Positions 24,489 to 32,083 of a stretch of DNA of 64,000 nucleotides are shown in pieces. Position 1 is the stretch's first letter. Each line of letters begins with the position of its first letter. The notes under the pieces are model-generated. The model saw nothing but the letters and a program-made list of their open reading frames with translations. It had not been told where the DNA came from and ran no database searches. Position numbers and translations under genes: made by a program. Source of the DNA: Alphaproteobacteria bacterium (GTDB taxonomy: Bacteria; Pseudomonadota; Alphaproteobacteria; Rickettsiales; JABSSG01); contig JAUHXQ010000002.1 in assembly GCA_030426905.1 (NCBI GenBank), positions 248,001 to 312,000 of the forward strand, given 5' to 3'.

Positions 24489-26522
24489 ATGAAGTTATAT
24501 ATTACTAATACATTGAAGAGACTATTTGCATTTGCAACATTGCTTGCCCTCATGGTGGTTGCGATGCCATTCTTAGCATCTCACGCAGGTACTAATGCAG
24601 TTCAACCTAAATGTGATGCCGTAAAATTAGCTCAACATACTCATTGGAATAAAGCGTTTCAGTGTGCAAAAAATCAAAATGATAAAGTTCTATATAAAAT
24701 TGTGCAATGGCTTAAATACCGCAATCGACATAGTAAATCTTCTTTTGAGGAAATCACAAGATTTATCAATGCAAACCCTCACTTCCCGGATCGAAAAAGA
24801 CTGGTCTCAATGGCAGAATATCGATTAAATACAACAACAAATAAGAAAAAAGCATTGCAATGGTTTAAAAAGAACCCTCCTTCTACCTCTAACGGTATAA
24901 AATATTACCTAACTATTTATCCATACCCTGCAAACAACAAAAAAAATGAATATATTAAATTAGTACGTCAAACATGGATAACCGCTAGATATACTAGCAG
25001 AGAGAGAAAGGATTTTCTTGCTAAATACGGTAAGTATTTAAAAACAGAGCATCATATTGCAAAAATAGATCATTCTTTAAAGCAAGGTCACAAAATACTA
25101 GAACCGGATCTTATGAAATTGCTAAGTAAAGATCAGCAGAATTTATTTAAAGCTAGGTTATTAATTCTAAAAAATAGAAGCAACATAAGTAACATCATAG
25201 AATCTGTGCCTAAAAATCTACGTCTAGATCCAGGTCTACTTTATGCAGAAGCGCTATGGCACAGAAAAAGAGATCACGACACCAAAGTTGCACAAATACT
25301 TCTAACAAATGCAAATATTAATGAAATGAAATCTGACACATGGTTTGATCTTAGAATTAGAACAGCATTTGAATTGGCAGACAGAGGTGATTACTTGACA
25401 GCTTACAAAATAGCTAGCAGCCACAATTACCAGGATCCAGTTAATTATGTAGATGGCGAGTGGTTCGCAGGAAAAATAGCACATTTATACCTAAAGGATT
25501 ACAACAAAGCTTTAGCTCACTTCAAGAATATTCTAAATAACTCTAAGTATTCTATCAGCATATCAAAAGGAGCATATTGGTCTGGTGCTGCACTGACAAA
25601 AATAGGCAAAAAAGATGAAGCTGAAAAGTATTTTGCTATAGCAGGACAATATCCAGATACTTTTTATGGGCAATTGGCAATATCTAAAATTAAGGACAGC
25701 AACAATAAATATTTGTTACCTCAATTACCGAAAATAACACGGAAAGACTTAGTGTGGCTACAGCAGAATGATCTTGTAAAAGCTAGCAGCATTTTTAGCA
25801 AACACAATCAATATGGAATCTCACGCAAGTTTATGAGTAGCGCCTCCAAAGCAGCAGGAACTATTACTAGAAGATATTTACTAGCAAGATTTGCAACAAA
25901 CATACAAGTATATTCTTTAGCTGTTATCTCTAGCAAAGAATCTGCACGCAGAGGAGCTTTTTTTGTTGATTATTCCTATCCAGTAAGAAGAGATGTTCCT
26001 AAACATGATTTAGAATCATCTTTGTTATGGTCTATTATTCGTCAAGAAAGTGAGTTCAATCCTCAAGCACGAAGCTATGCAGGAGCTATGGGATTGATGC
26101 AATTAATGTACCCCACAGCGCAGCAAGTAGCTAAAGAGTTAAAAATCAAATTCACTAGAGTAGCGTTATATCGTAATCCGCAACTCAATATGCGTTTAGG
26201 AAGTCATTATTTATCTGGCTTACTTCAGGATTACGACGATTATTATATTCTTGCAATAGCTGCTTATAATGCAGGACCACATAATGTTAATAAGTGGATC
26301 AAAAAATATGGAGATCCAAGAAAATTAAAGAATATTGACAAGGTTGTCGAATGGATAGAAACAATACCATTTTATGAAACCAGGGCTTATGTGCAGCATG
26401 TGCTTAGCAATGTACAAATCTACCGAAATATATTAAAGCAAGACAACAAGAAAGATATCAAACACATAAAAATAAGCTTACATAGAGATTTAGTACCGCA
26501 AAAAAAAGTACAAAAATTGTAA
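24489..26522 (+). CDS. slt: Soluble lytic murein transglycosylase (Slt70-type, GH23)
   Basis: This 677-aa periplasmic enzyme cleaves peptidoglycan glycosidic bonds with 1,6-anhydro product formation. A signal peptide is clear (LKRLFAFATLLALMVVAMPFLASHA, residues 9-33). A long all-helical U-domain (about 50-490) precedes the SLT domain: SLLWSIIRQESEFNPQA with catalytic Glu520, then GAMGLMQLMYPTA, NMRLGSHYLSGLL and AIAAYNAGPHNVNKWI. This matches E. coli Slt order and length. Its presence implies that the organism has at least a minimal peptidoglycan or needs it for secretion-system assembly. Confidence 0.94.
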   Translation: MKLYITNTLKRLFAFATLLALMVVAMPFLASHAGTNAVQPKCDAVKLAQHTHWNKAFQCAKNQNDKVLYKIVQWLKYRNRHSKSSFEEITRFINANPHFPDRKRLVSMAEYRLNTTTNKKKALQWFKKNPPSTSNGIKYYLTIYPYPANNKKNEYIKLVRQTWITARYTSRERKDFLAKYGKYLKTEHHIAKIDHSLKQGHKILEPDLMKLLSKDQQNLFKARLLILKNRSNISNIIESVPKNLRLDPGLLYAEALWHRKRDHDTKVAQILLTNANINEMKSDTWFDLRIRTAFELADRGDYLTAYKIASSHNYQDPVNYVDGEWFAGKIAHLYLKDYNKALAHFKNILNNSKYSISISKGAYWSGAALTKIGKKDEAEKYFAIAGQYPDTFYGQLAISKIKDSNNKYLLPQLPKITRKDLVWLQQNDLVKASSIFSKHNQYGISRKFMSSASKAAGTITRRYLLARFATNIQVYSLAVISSKESARRGAFFVDYSYPVRRDVPKHDLESSLLWSIIRQESEFNPQARSYAGAMGLMQLMYPTAQQVAKELKIKFTRVALYRNPQLNMRLGSHYLSGLLQDYDDYYILAIAAYNAGPHNVNKWIKKYGDPRKLKNIDKVVEWIETIPFYETRAYVQHVLSNVQIYRNILKQDNKKDIKHIKISLHRDLVPQKKVQKL

Positions 26523-26534
26523 GATATCACTACT

Positions 26535-26622
26535 TAGTCAACCGTGAAATAATATTTTATAATGCAAAAACAAAAGAGATTTTGATAAAAACTCATTGTA
26601 TAAATCGTGAAATTTTGAGTAA
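26535..26622 (+). repeat. Dispersed repeat, copy A (convergent intergenic)
   Basis: About 88 bases starting TAGTCAACCGTGAAATAATA closely match copies B (36003-36090) and C (51024-51092). Shared blocks are (G/A)CCGT(G/A)AAAT, GTAT...GCAAAAACAAA, GAGATTTT and TTGTATAAAT. An internal direct repeat CGTGAAAT occurs at 26543-26550 and 26606-26613. It begins 13 bases after the slt stop, between convergent genes. Confidence 0.75.
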
Positions 26623-26696
26623 TATTATTCAAAACCTTGCAAAATTTTTGGGTCTGATAGTGAAAATAGCATAAAATGACCAGATACTAAGAATTT

Positions 26697-27104
26697 TTAT
26701 GATAACAAGTAATATCCTACCATTACAGCAGCAGCAGATAATATCCCAGACACTTCTAGTGAAGAAGCAGAATTAAAACTACTATTAAGAGCTAAAAAAT
26801 TTTCATTTACACATTCATATTTTGGTATATTGAGCTTGTCATCACACTCTTGCTCTGTATCATTGTATTCTCTTAAAATATTTTGATACTCTAGACTTTC
26901 TTGTTTAATTTCATTACAGTTAGCAATTCTTGCATTAAAACTAATATCTTTTTCGCAAACTTCTGCTCCCTTGTCTAATAATTTCCTACATAACAAATAT
27001 AGTTCACTCTTGCAGCAAAACGCCAGTTTATTAGTTAAAGATTCTTTCTTTTCACCATCTGAAATGTTTTTAATTACATCGATATCTTGTGTACAATTTA
27101 CCAT
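26697..27104 (-). CDS. Cys-patterned, C-terminally membrane-anchored hypothetical, 135 aa (paralogue 1)
   Basis: This is a duplicate of the gene at 27297-27707. Six cysteines are at identical positions (4, 30, 31, 50, 63, 87), with two extra here (39, 98). The last 25 residues (from NSASSLEVSG to the end) are identical in the two and form a C-terminal TM helix with almost no residues beyond it, a tail-anchor topology. There is no N-terminal signal peptide (MVNCTQDIDVIKN). The leader has a short inverted repeat TAACG...CGTTA next to the SD GGAG. Function is unknown. Confidence 0.7.
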   Translation of the reverse strand: MVNCTQDIDVIKNISDGEKKESLTNKLAFCCKSELYLLCRKLLDKGAEVCEKDISFNARIANCNEIKQESLEYQNILREYNDTEQECDDKLNIPKYECVNENFLALNSSFNSASSLEVSGILSAAAVMVGYYLLS

Positions 27105-27296
27105 ACACTTACTCCTATAACGATATATTACGTTAAATGAAACTGTCTATATTTATTAATTTTACAGGATTTTTAGCTTATTTACAATGAGCAAAGGCAC
27201 TATTTCGGTCAATACTAGCTGAATATTTTAACACTATATAAGACATTTTTCAGGTCTTTATATCGAAACAGCACCTTTAATCTTTTTCAGTTTATT

Positions 27297-27707
27297 TTAT
27301 GATAACAAATAATATCCTACCATTACAGCAGCAGCAGATAATATTCCAGACACTTCTAATGAAGAAGCAGAATTACTAGTATTATCTAAATCGATAATAA
27401 CATGATCATGATTTACATCTGTATCTTTTAGCGTGTTAAGCTTTTTACATTCATGTTCCGTTCTATTAAACTCTACTAAAGTATTTTTATACTCTATATC
27501 CAAAAGTTTAAGCTCATTACAGCTAGTAACTCCCATATTAAATTTAATATCATGCTTACATATTGCTGTTCCTCTTTCTGATAATTGCTTCTCCAATAAG
27601 TGCAATTCATCAGAGCAGCATTTCCAAGCTTCTTCAGTTAATAATTTCTTTGTTTCATTATTTGTTTCTCTTTTGATTGCATCAAAATCTTGTGTACAAT
27701 GTACCAT
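27297..27707 (-). CDS. Cys-patterned, C-terminally membrane-anchored hypothetical, 136 aa (paralogue 2)
   Basis: This is the paralogue of 26697-27104: same length, same MV-x-CTQD start, same six cysteine positions and an identical 25-residue C-terminal anchor, while the middle has diverged strongly. The pattern of a fixed anchor and variable body suggests selection for localisation with diversification of the exposed part. The start has SD GGAGTAAGTGT, identical to that of the paralogue. A perfect 11-bp inverted repeat (27719-27729/27749-27759) sits just 5' of the SD, and a 31-base element shared with the next gene lies 67 bases upstream. Confidence 0.7.
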   Translation of the reverse strand: MVHCTQDFDAIKRETNNETKKLLTEEAWKCCSDELHLLEKQLSERGTAICKHDIKFNMGVTSCNELKLLDIEYKNTLVEFNRTEHECKKLNTLKDTDVNHDHVIIDLDNTSNSASSLEVSGILSAAAVMVGYYLLS

Positions 27708-27718
27708 ACACTTACTCC

Positions 27719-27759
27719 ATCTATATTGTTTATAAAATTAAAAAAAAGACAATATAGAT
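27719..27759 (-). promoter_or_regulatory. Leader hairpin abutting the Shine-Dalgarno of the 136-aa gene
   Basis: ATCTATATTGT (27719-27729) and ACAATATAGAT (27749-27759) are perfect inverted arms of 11 bp around a 19-base loop. In the mRNA the 3' arm touches the GGAG ribosome-binding site, so the hairpin could affect translation or mRNA stability. Confidence 0.5.
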
Positions 27760-27773
27760 TGCTTTGGCTATGG

Positions 27774-27804
27774 AGTCTACAAAATTTTTAATTTTTATTT
27801 ACTA
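27774..27804 (-). promoter_or_regulatory. Shared upstream element, copy 1
   Basis: A 31-base segment beginning AGTCTACAAAATTTTTAATT on the plus strand matches copy 2 (28725-28755) at 29 of 31 positions. It lies 67 bases ahead of the 136-aa gene start, the same offset as copy 2 from its gene. Confidence 0.65.
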
Positions 27805-27861
27805 ATAAATAAATTTTAAAAAAAGTATAAGAAACAAACGACAAGTATATTGTAAAATTAG

Positions 27862-28659
27862 CTACAAATCTTCTTCTGATTCTGGATGTCTTTCGCCAAG
27901 AAGAGAAGAATTATTATGGAAAAAATACTCCATGATATCCTTAGAAAGAGACTCGAGCGCATTATAAGCAGTATATTTTAATGCTAAAGTAACTGGTTTA
28001 GTAGCATCTCCTGCTATATCCACAGCATATCTCTCAAGATAGCCGCTACTTAAGGTTTTATAGACAGATTTAGAAGATAAATAAACAGCGCGACCTATTT
28101 TAGCTTCCTGTGTTTCATATTTTGCCGAATCTCCTTTAACAAACTCTGTCCAAATATCTTTCGAAGCCTCACCAGCCAAAGTGCATAGATATACCTTAAT
28201 AAATTCTGAGTTTTTACTTTGTAGCACGCTACTTAAAAACATAGCGCATGTAGGAGTAATAAAATCTTTCACAACAAAACGAAGGTTATTCAACTCAAAT
28301 TCTCCTCTAATAGCCATCCAAGGCTGCTGAGCAAGTGTTGATGTTAGTGCGTTGGTTACAGCAGCATGAGTTGCTCCTTTAGCATCTAACCCCAAAGTAT
28401 TTTCTGCAAAGAAAGAAGTCGAAGGTTTAACTGCGTTAAATATTAAAACGTAATCCAAAGAATCTGTTAACTGACAATAAAAATCTGTTAACAAATTTTT
28501 ATCATGATCTTTGCACGACTGATTACTGATGTAATTTTTACCTATAAGATGATGACCAGAGTATATAGCTCCAGTTATAGCTACAGTTTTCCAGTAATAT
28601 TTTATTGCTTGCCAAGTAAAACAACTTATAACAGTAAATGTGTTTTTAGCATAAATCAT
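27862..28659 (-). CDS. Hypothetical protein with N-terminal membrane segment, 265 aa
   Basis: No family is recognised. The N-terminus contains an aromatic, hydrophobic stretch (NTFTVISCFTWQAIKYYWKT to VAITGAIYSGHHLIG, residues 6-40) that could be one long or two short TM helices. The rest is a helical, mixed-charge domain with a moderately hydrophobic centre (FITPTCAMFLSSVLQ) and an acidic tail HPESEEDL. It shares a 31-base upstream element with the neighbouring Cys-patterned gene and lies in the same orientation, suggesting co-regulation. An inverted repeat TGTAGACTT/AAGTCTACA occurs in its leader. Confidence 0.6.
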   Translation of the reverse strand: MIYAKNTFTVISCFTWQAIKYYWKTVAITGAIYSGHHLIGKNYISNQSCKDHDKNLLTDFYCQLTDSLDYVLIFNAVKPSTSFFAENTLGLDAKGATHAAVTNALTSTLAQQPWMAIRGEFELNNLRFVVKDFITPTCAMFLSSVLQSKNSEFIKVYLCTLAGEASKDIWTEFVKGDSAKYETQEAKIGRAVYLSSKSVYKTLSSGYLERYAVDIAGDATKPVTLALKYTAYNALESLSKDIMEYFFHNNSSLLGERHPESEEDL

Positions 28660-28724
28660 AACTTACCTCATATAAAACATTTTGTAGACTTAATAAAAAA
28701 TAATGTAAGCTAGCTCAATTATAA

Positions 28725-28755
28725 AGTCTACAGAATTTTTAATATTTATTTACTA
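28725..28755 (-). promoter_or_regulatory. Shared upstream element, copy 2
   Basis: This is the second copy of the 31-base element (29 of 31 identical to 27774-27804), 66 bases ahead of the 265-aa gene. A nearby inverted copy of its AAGTCTACA end (28682-28690) lets it form a 9-bp stem in the leader. Confidence 0.65.
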
Positions 28756-28778
28756 GCAAACAAGGAGATTGCTAAAAT

Positions 28779-28810
28779 AAAAAAAAGCCACTATTAGAAG
28801 TGGCTTTTTG
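28779..28810 (-). terminator. Rho-independent terminator of hup
   Basis: AAAAAGCCACT (28782-28792) and AGTGGCTTTTT (28799-28809) form an 11-bp stem with a 6-base loop. On the minus strand it is followed by a T-run, 38 bases after the hup stop. The A-rich flank also lets it work in the other direction. Confidence 0.9.
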
Positions 28811-28847
28811 CTTTTTACAAAAGCGGTATATTTTTAAGATGTGACTC

Positions 28848-29120
28848 TCAATTCACAGCTTCTACAAGCTTTGTACCTGCTTTAAATTTAGGACGCTTGG
28901 AGCTAGGAATAGTGATTTCTTCACCAGTTCTAGGATTGCGACCCTTCATTTCTTTTCTATCTGCTACAGACAAAGTAAAGAAGCCAGCTAATCTTATTTC
29001 GTCACCTGACTTTAAAGCATTGGTTACTGTATCAATAAAAGCATCCAATACTTCGTTAATATTAGCTTTGGACATTCCAGTTGAATGAGCAATTTGAGAA
29101 ATAAGTTCATTTCTATTCAT
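28848..29120 (-). CDS. hup: HU-family nucleoid protein
   Basis: HU bends and compacts DNA. The 90-aa frame reads MNRNELISQIAHSTGMSKAN, followed by the dimer helices, DEIRLAGFFTLSVADRKEMKGRNPRTGE with the intercalating Arg-Asn-Pro arm tip, and the C-terminal KRPKFKAGTKLVEAVN. Length and every family block are normal. It is downstream of lon on the same strand, the widespread lon-hupB order. The 138-bp gap contains a locally GC-richer hairpin candidate (29153-29173), and a strong terminator follows the gene. Confidence 0.96.
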   Translation of the reverse strand: MNRNELISQIAHSTGMSKANINEVLDAFIDTVTNALKSGDEIRLAGFFTLSVADRKEMKGRNPRTGEEITIPSSKRPKFKAGTKLVEAVN

Positions 29121-29258
29121 TGTAAAATCCTTATAAAAGTTAATAAATTTATGGAAGCCTTCGCTCCGCCTCCTTATGAGAGATCAAGAGTGCAGGCACC
29201 GTTATAGTTGATATTCTTTCTTAATTCTTACATTATGTCAATTGATAACTATAGCATT

Positions 29259-31637
29259 TCAACGATTTTCTTGAGTTTTTTCTAATAAACACCCATTTTC
29301 TACCAATTTCACTGGTGATAATGTGCCAGTCAAAGCACATTTGACCACTTCATCAGCAGTTTTTACAGGTATTATTTTTAAATTTTTAGTAATATTTTTA
29401 GAGATCTCAGCTAAATCTTTTTTGTTATCATAAGGAATCAAAACCTTTTTTATCCCCCCACGACTCGCTGCTAAAAGCTTTTCTTTTAATCCTCCTATAG
29501 GTAACACTCGACCTCTTAGAGTAATTTCACCAGTCATAGCTACATCTTTGTTTACAGGAATACCTGTCATTAAAGAAACAATCGAAGTAAACATCGCAAT
29601 ACCCGCCGAAGGACCATCTTTCGGAATAGCTCCCTCAGGTACATGGATATGGATATCTTTTTTCTCAAATTTATCTGCCAGCACACCATATTTATTTGAA
29701 TTAGATCTAAAATAACTATAAGCTGCTTGTGCAGATTCCTGCATCACGTCACCTAGCTTCCCTGTAGACTTTATTCCTCCTTTACCTGGAATAAGCACTG
29801 ATTCAATAGATAGCAAATCACCCCCAACTTGAGTGTAAGCCAAACCTGTAGTGATACCGATCAGATCTGTCTTTTCCGATTCACCAAACAAAAACTTCCT
29901 AACACCTAAGAATTTCTCTAAATCTTTTGACGTAATAACATCAGATGACTTTTTACCGCTCTTTTCTAGCTCCATCACCACTTTTCTTGCAAGACGAGCT
30001 ATTTCACGATCGAGGCTTCGAACTCCAGCTTCTTTTGTGTAATAACGGATAGTATCAATGATTGCATCATCTGATAATGAAAATTCTTTTTCACTTAATT
30101 TATGATCTTTTCTTTGTCTTTTAATCAGATGTTTTTTTGCTATTTGCAGTTTTTCATCTTCAGTATAACCAGCAAGTCTAATTATTTCCATTCTATCTAG
30201 CAATGCTCGGTGCATATTAGTCGAGTTAGCTGTCGCTATAAACATAGTATTAGACAAGTCAAATTCTACCTCTAAATAGTGATCAACAAATTTATTATTT
30301 TGTTCAGGATCTAGCGCTTCCAGTAATGCTGCCGCTGGATCTCCGCGATAATCAGTACCAACCTTATCCATCTCATCCAATAACATTACTGGATTAGAAG
30401 ATTTTGCTCTTTTTAGAAGATACATAATTTTTCCAGGCATGGAGCCAATATAAGTTTTTCGATGTCCTCTAATTTCAGCTTCGTCTCTTATACCACCTAA
30501 CGCAAACTTGACAAAATTTCTTCCTGTTGCCTCAGCAATAGAAGTAGCAAGAGATGTTTTACCAACACCCGGAGGTCCAACAAAGCATAATATTGGCCCT
30601 TTATTAGAGCGAGTTCTTTTTTGTACGGCAAGAAACTCTAATATTCTTTCTTTAACTTTTTCTAGTCCGTAATGATCTCGATTCAGTATTTGTTCTGCTT
30701 TTTTAACATCGTGAGTTACTTTTGTAGACTTTCCCCAAGGTAAAGATAACAAGTAATCCAAGTAGTTCCTAATAATAGTTGCCTCAGATGACATAGAATT
30801 AGTTAGTTTTAACTTACCAATTTCATCCTCAGCTTTTTCTCTCGCTTCTTTAGTTAATTTGGTACTTTTTATTTTCTTTTCTAGATTTGCTATTTCATTT
30901 TTACCATCTTTTGCAGTACCAAGTTCTTTGTGTATTGCTTTCAGTTGCTCATTCAAGAAGTAATCTTTTTGAGTTTTCTCCATTTGTTTTTTTACATCTT
31001 CTCGAATTTTTTGCTCTGCTTTAAGAAGGCTAATTTCATATTCTATTTCAAATAAGATAGTCTTAAGCCTTAATTTTGTATCAGAAGTTTCCAATAACTC
31101 TTGTTTTTTCTCTATTGGAGATGACAGATTCGCAGCAATAATATCAGCAAGATGCCCAGGATCTTTGATATCGTCTAAAATATTAAATATCTCGTGATTA
31201 ATACGTGGATTGTATTTAGAATAATTACGAAATTGTTCTATTATTGACTTCATTAGAGCTCTGGTATTTATATCATCCCGGTGTGTATCTTTAACTGGTT
31301 CAACTACACCTTGAAAATAGCCATTGGTTTCTATGGTTTTTAAAATTTTAACTTTCTCGGTTGCTTCAACTAAAATTTTTAAAGTTTTATCAGGAAGCTT
31401 TAAGGTTTGTATAGTTTTAGCTAAAACTCCTACAGAATATAGGTCACTAGCTTTAGGCTCTGCTAAATTAGCGTTCTTCTGAGTCACCAACAGCAGCTGA
31501 TTTTCGCTATGATCTAGTTGCTCTATTGCTTTTATAGATTTCATTCGACCTACAAATAAAGGAGCTATCATTTTAGGAAAGATTACTATATCTCTCAAAG
31601 GTATTAGAGGATAAATTTTTTGTGTTTTATTTTTCAT
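29259..31637 (-). CDS. lon: ATP-dependent protease Lon
   Basis: This 792-aa homohexameric AAA+ serine protease degrades misfolded and regulatory proteins. The N-terminal LAN domain (YPLIPLRDIVIFPKMIAPLFVGR) is followed by a coiled-coil arm, Walker A GPPGVGKTS, Walker B-type LLDEMDKVG, and the protease domain with the catalytic dyad Ser677 in PKDGPSAG and Lys720 in GGLKEKLLAA. Length is normal. A RpoH-like box lies upstream. Confidence 0.97.
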   Translation of the reverse strand: MKNKTQKIYPLIPLRDIVIFPKMIAPLFVGRMKSIKAIEQLDHSENQLLLVTQKNANLAEPKASDLYSVGVLAKTIQTLKLPDKTLKILVEATEKVKILKTIETNGYFQGVVEPVKDTHRDDINTRALMKSIIEQFRNYSKYNPRINHEIFNILDDIKDPGHLADIIAANLSSPIEKKQELLETSDTKLRLKTILFEIEYEISLLKAEQKIREDVKKQMEKTQKDYFLNEQLKAIHKELGTAKDGKNEIANLEKKIKSTKLTKEAREKAEDEIGKLKLTNSMSSEATIIRNYLDYLLSLPWGKSTKVTHDVKKAEQILNRDHYGLEKVKERILEFLAVQKRTRSNKGPILCFVGPPGVGKTSLATSIAEATGRNFVKFALGGIRDEAEIRGHRKTYIGSMPGKIMYLLKRAKSSNPVMLLDEMDKVGTDYRGDPAAALLEALDPEQNNKFVDHYLEVEFDLSNTMFIATANSTNMHRALLDRMEIIRLAGYTEDEKLQIAKKHLIKRQRKDHKLSEKEFSLSDDAIIDTIRYYTKEAGVRSLDREIARLARKVVMELEKSGKKSSDVITSKDLEKFLGVRKFLFGESEKTDLIGITTGLAYTQVGGDLLSIESVLIPGKGGIKSTGKLGDVMQESAQAAYSYFRSNSNKYGVLADKFEKKDIHIHVPEGAIPKDGPSAGIAMFTSIVSLMTGIPVNKDVAMTGEITLRGRVLPIGGLKEKLLAASRGGIKKVLIPYDNKKDLAEISKNITKNLKIIPVKTADEVVKCALTGTLSPVKLVENGCLLEKTQENR

Positions 31638-31711
31638 TGAATTTTTACTCTGTTTATCAGAAATAATAAGTACTCATAAGAACATTTTATTTCCAGTTAC
31701 TTATACAAGTT

Positions 31712-31739
31712 ATATAGTAACTCAGATAATAAATTCAAG
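31712..31739 (-). promoter_or_regulatory. RpoH (sigma32)-like heat-shock promoter of lon
   Basis: On the minus strand CTTGAA (31739-31734) is followed after exactly 16 bases by CTATAT (31717-31712), 75 bases ahead of the lon start. It is the same pair and spacing as at htpG. Confidence 0.65.
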
Positions 31740-31828
31740 ACAGATAAAAATAAAATAAGTAAAAAGAAATATTTACGTAGGCTTCACGATATGGTATTGC
31801 CTTAGATCGTCACAGAATATTCTAACTA

Positions 31829-32083
31829 ATGAACATAGAGCTACGGAAAAAAATTCTCTATAGGAGCACTCATCGAGGATGTAGAGAAAATGATTGGTTA
31901 TTAGGAAAGTTTGTAAATACAAATATCGATAAATTTTCTGACCACGAACTAAGTTTACTAGATCAATTATTATCAGAAAACGATCCAGATATATTTTCGT
32001 GGCTTACTCAAAAATCTCCATCTCCAACAAAGTACAAGGAGTTAGTAAAAAAAATAATATCTTTCAATGAATATACAAAATAA
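31829..32083 (+). CDS. sdhE: SdhE-type succinate dehydrogenase flavinylation factor
   Basis: SdhE promotes covalent FAD attachment to SdhA. The 84-aa protein has the family signature RKKILYRSTHRGCRENDWLL, where the RGxxE motif contacts the flavoprotein, followed by the five-helix pattern FSDHELSLLDQLLSENDPDIFSWL. It overlaps the start of mfd by 17 bases, the recG/sdhE/mfd neighbourhood conserved in alphaproteobacteria. It is correctly sized. Confidence 0.9.
   Translation: MNIELRKKILYRSTHRGCRENDWLLGKFVNTNIDKFSDHELSLLDQLLSENDPDIFSWLTQKSPSPTKYKELVKKIISFNEYTK

Noticed and set aside
26697-27707. C-terminal tails resembling eukaryotic GPI-anchor signals
   Set aside because: Small residues followed by a hydrophobic end do look similar, but there is no N-terminal signal peptide for the ER, so a simple tail anchor is the better reading.
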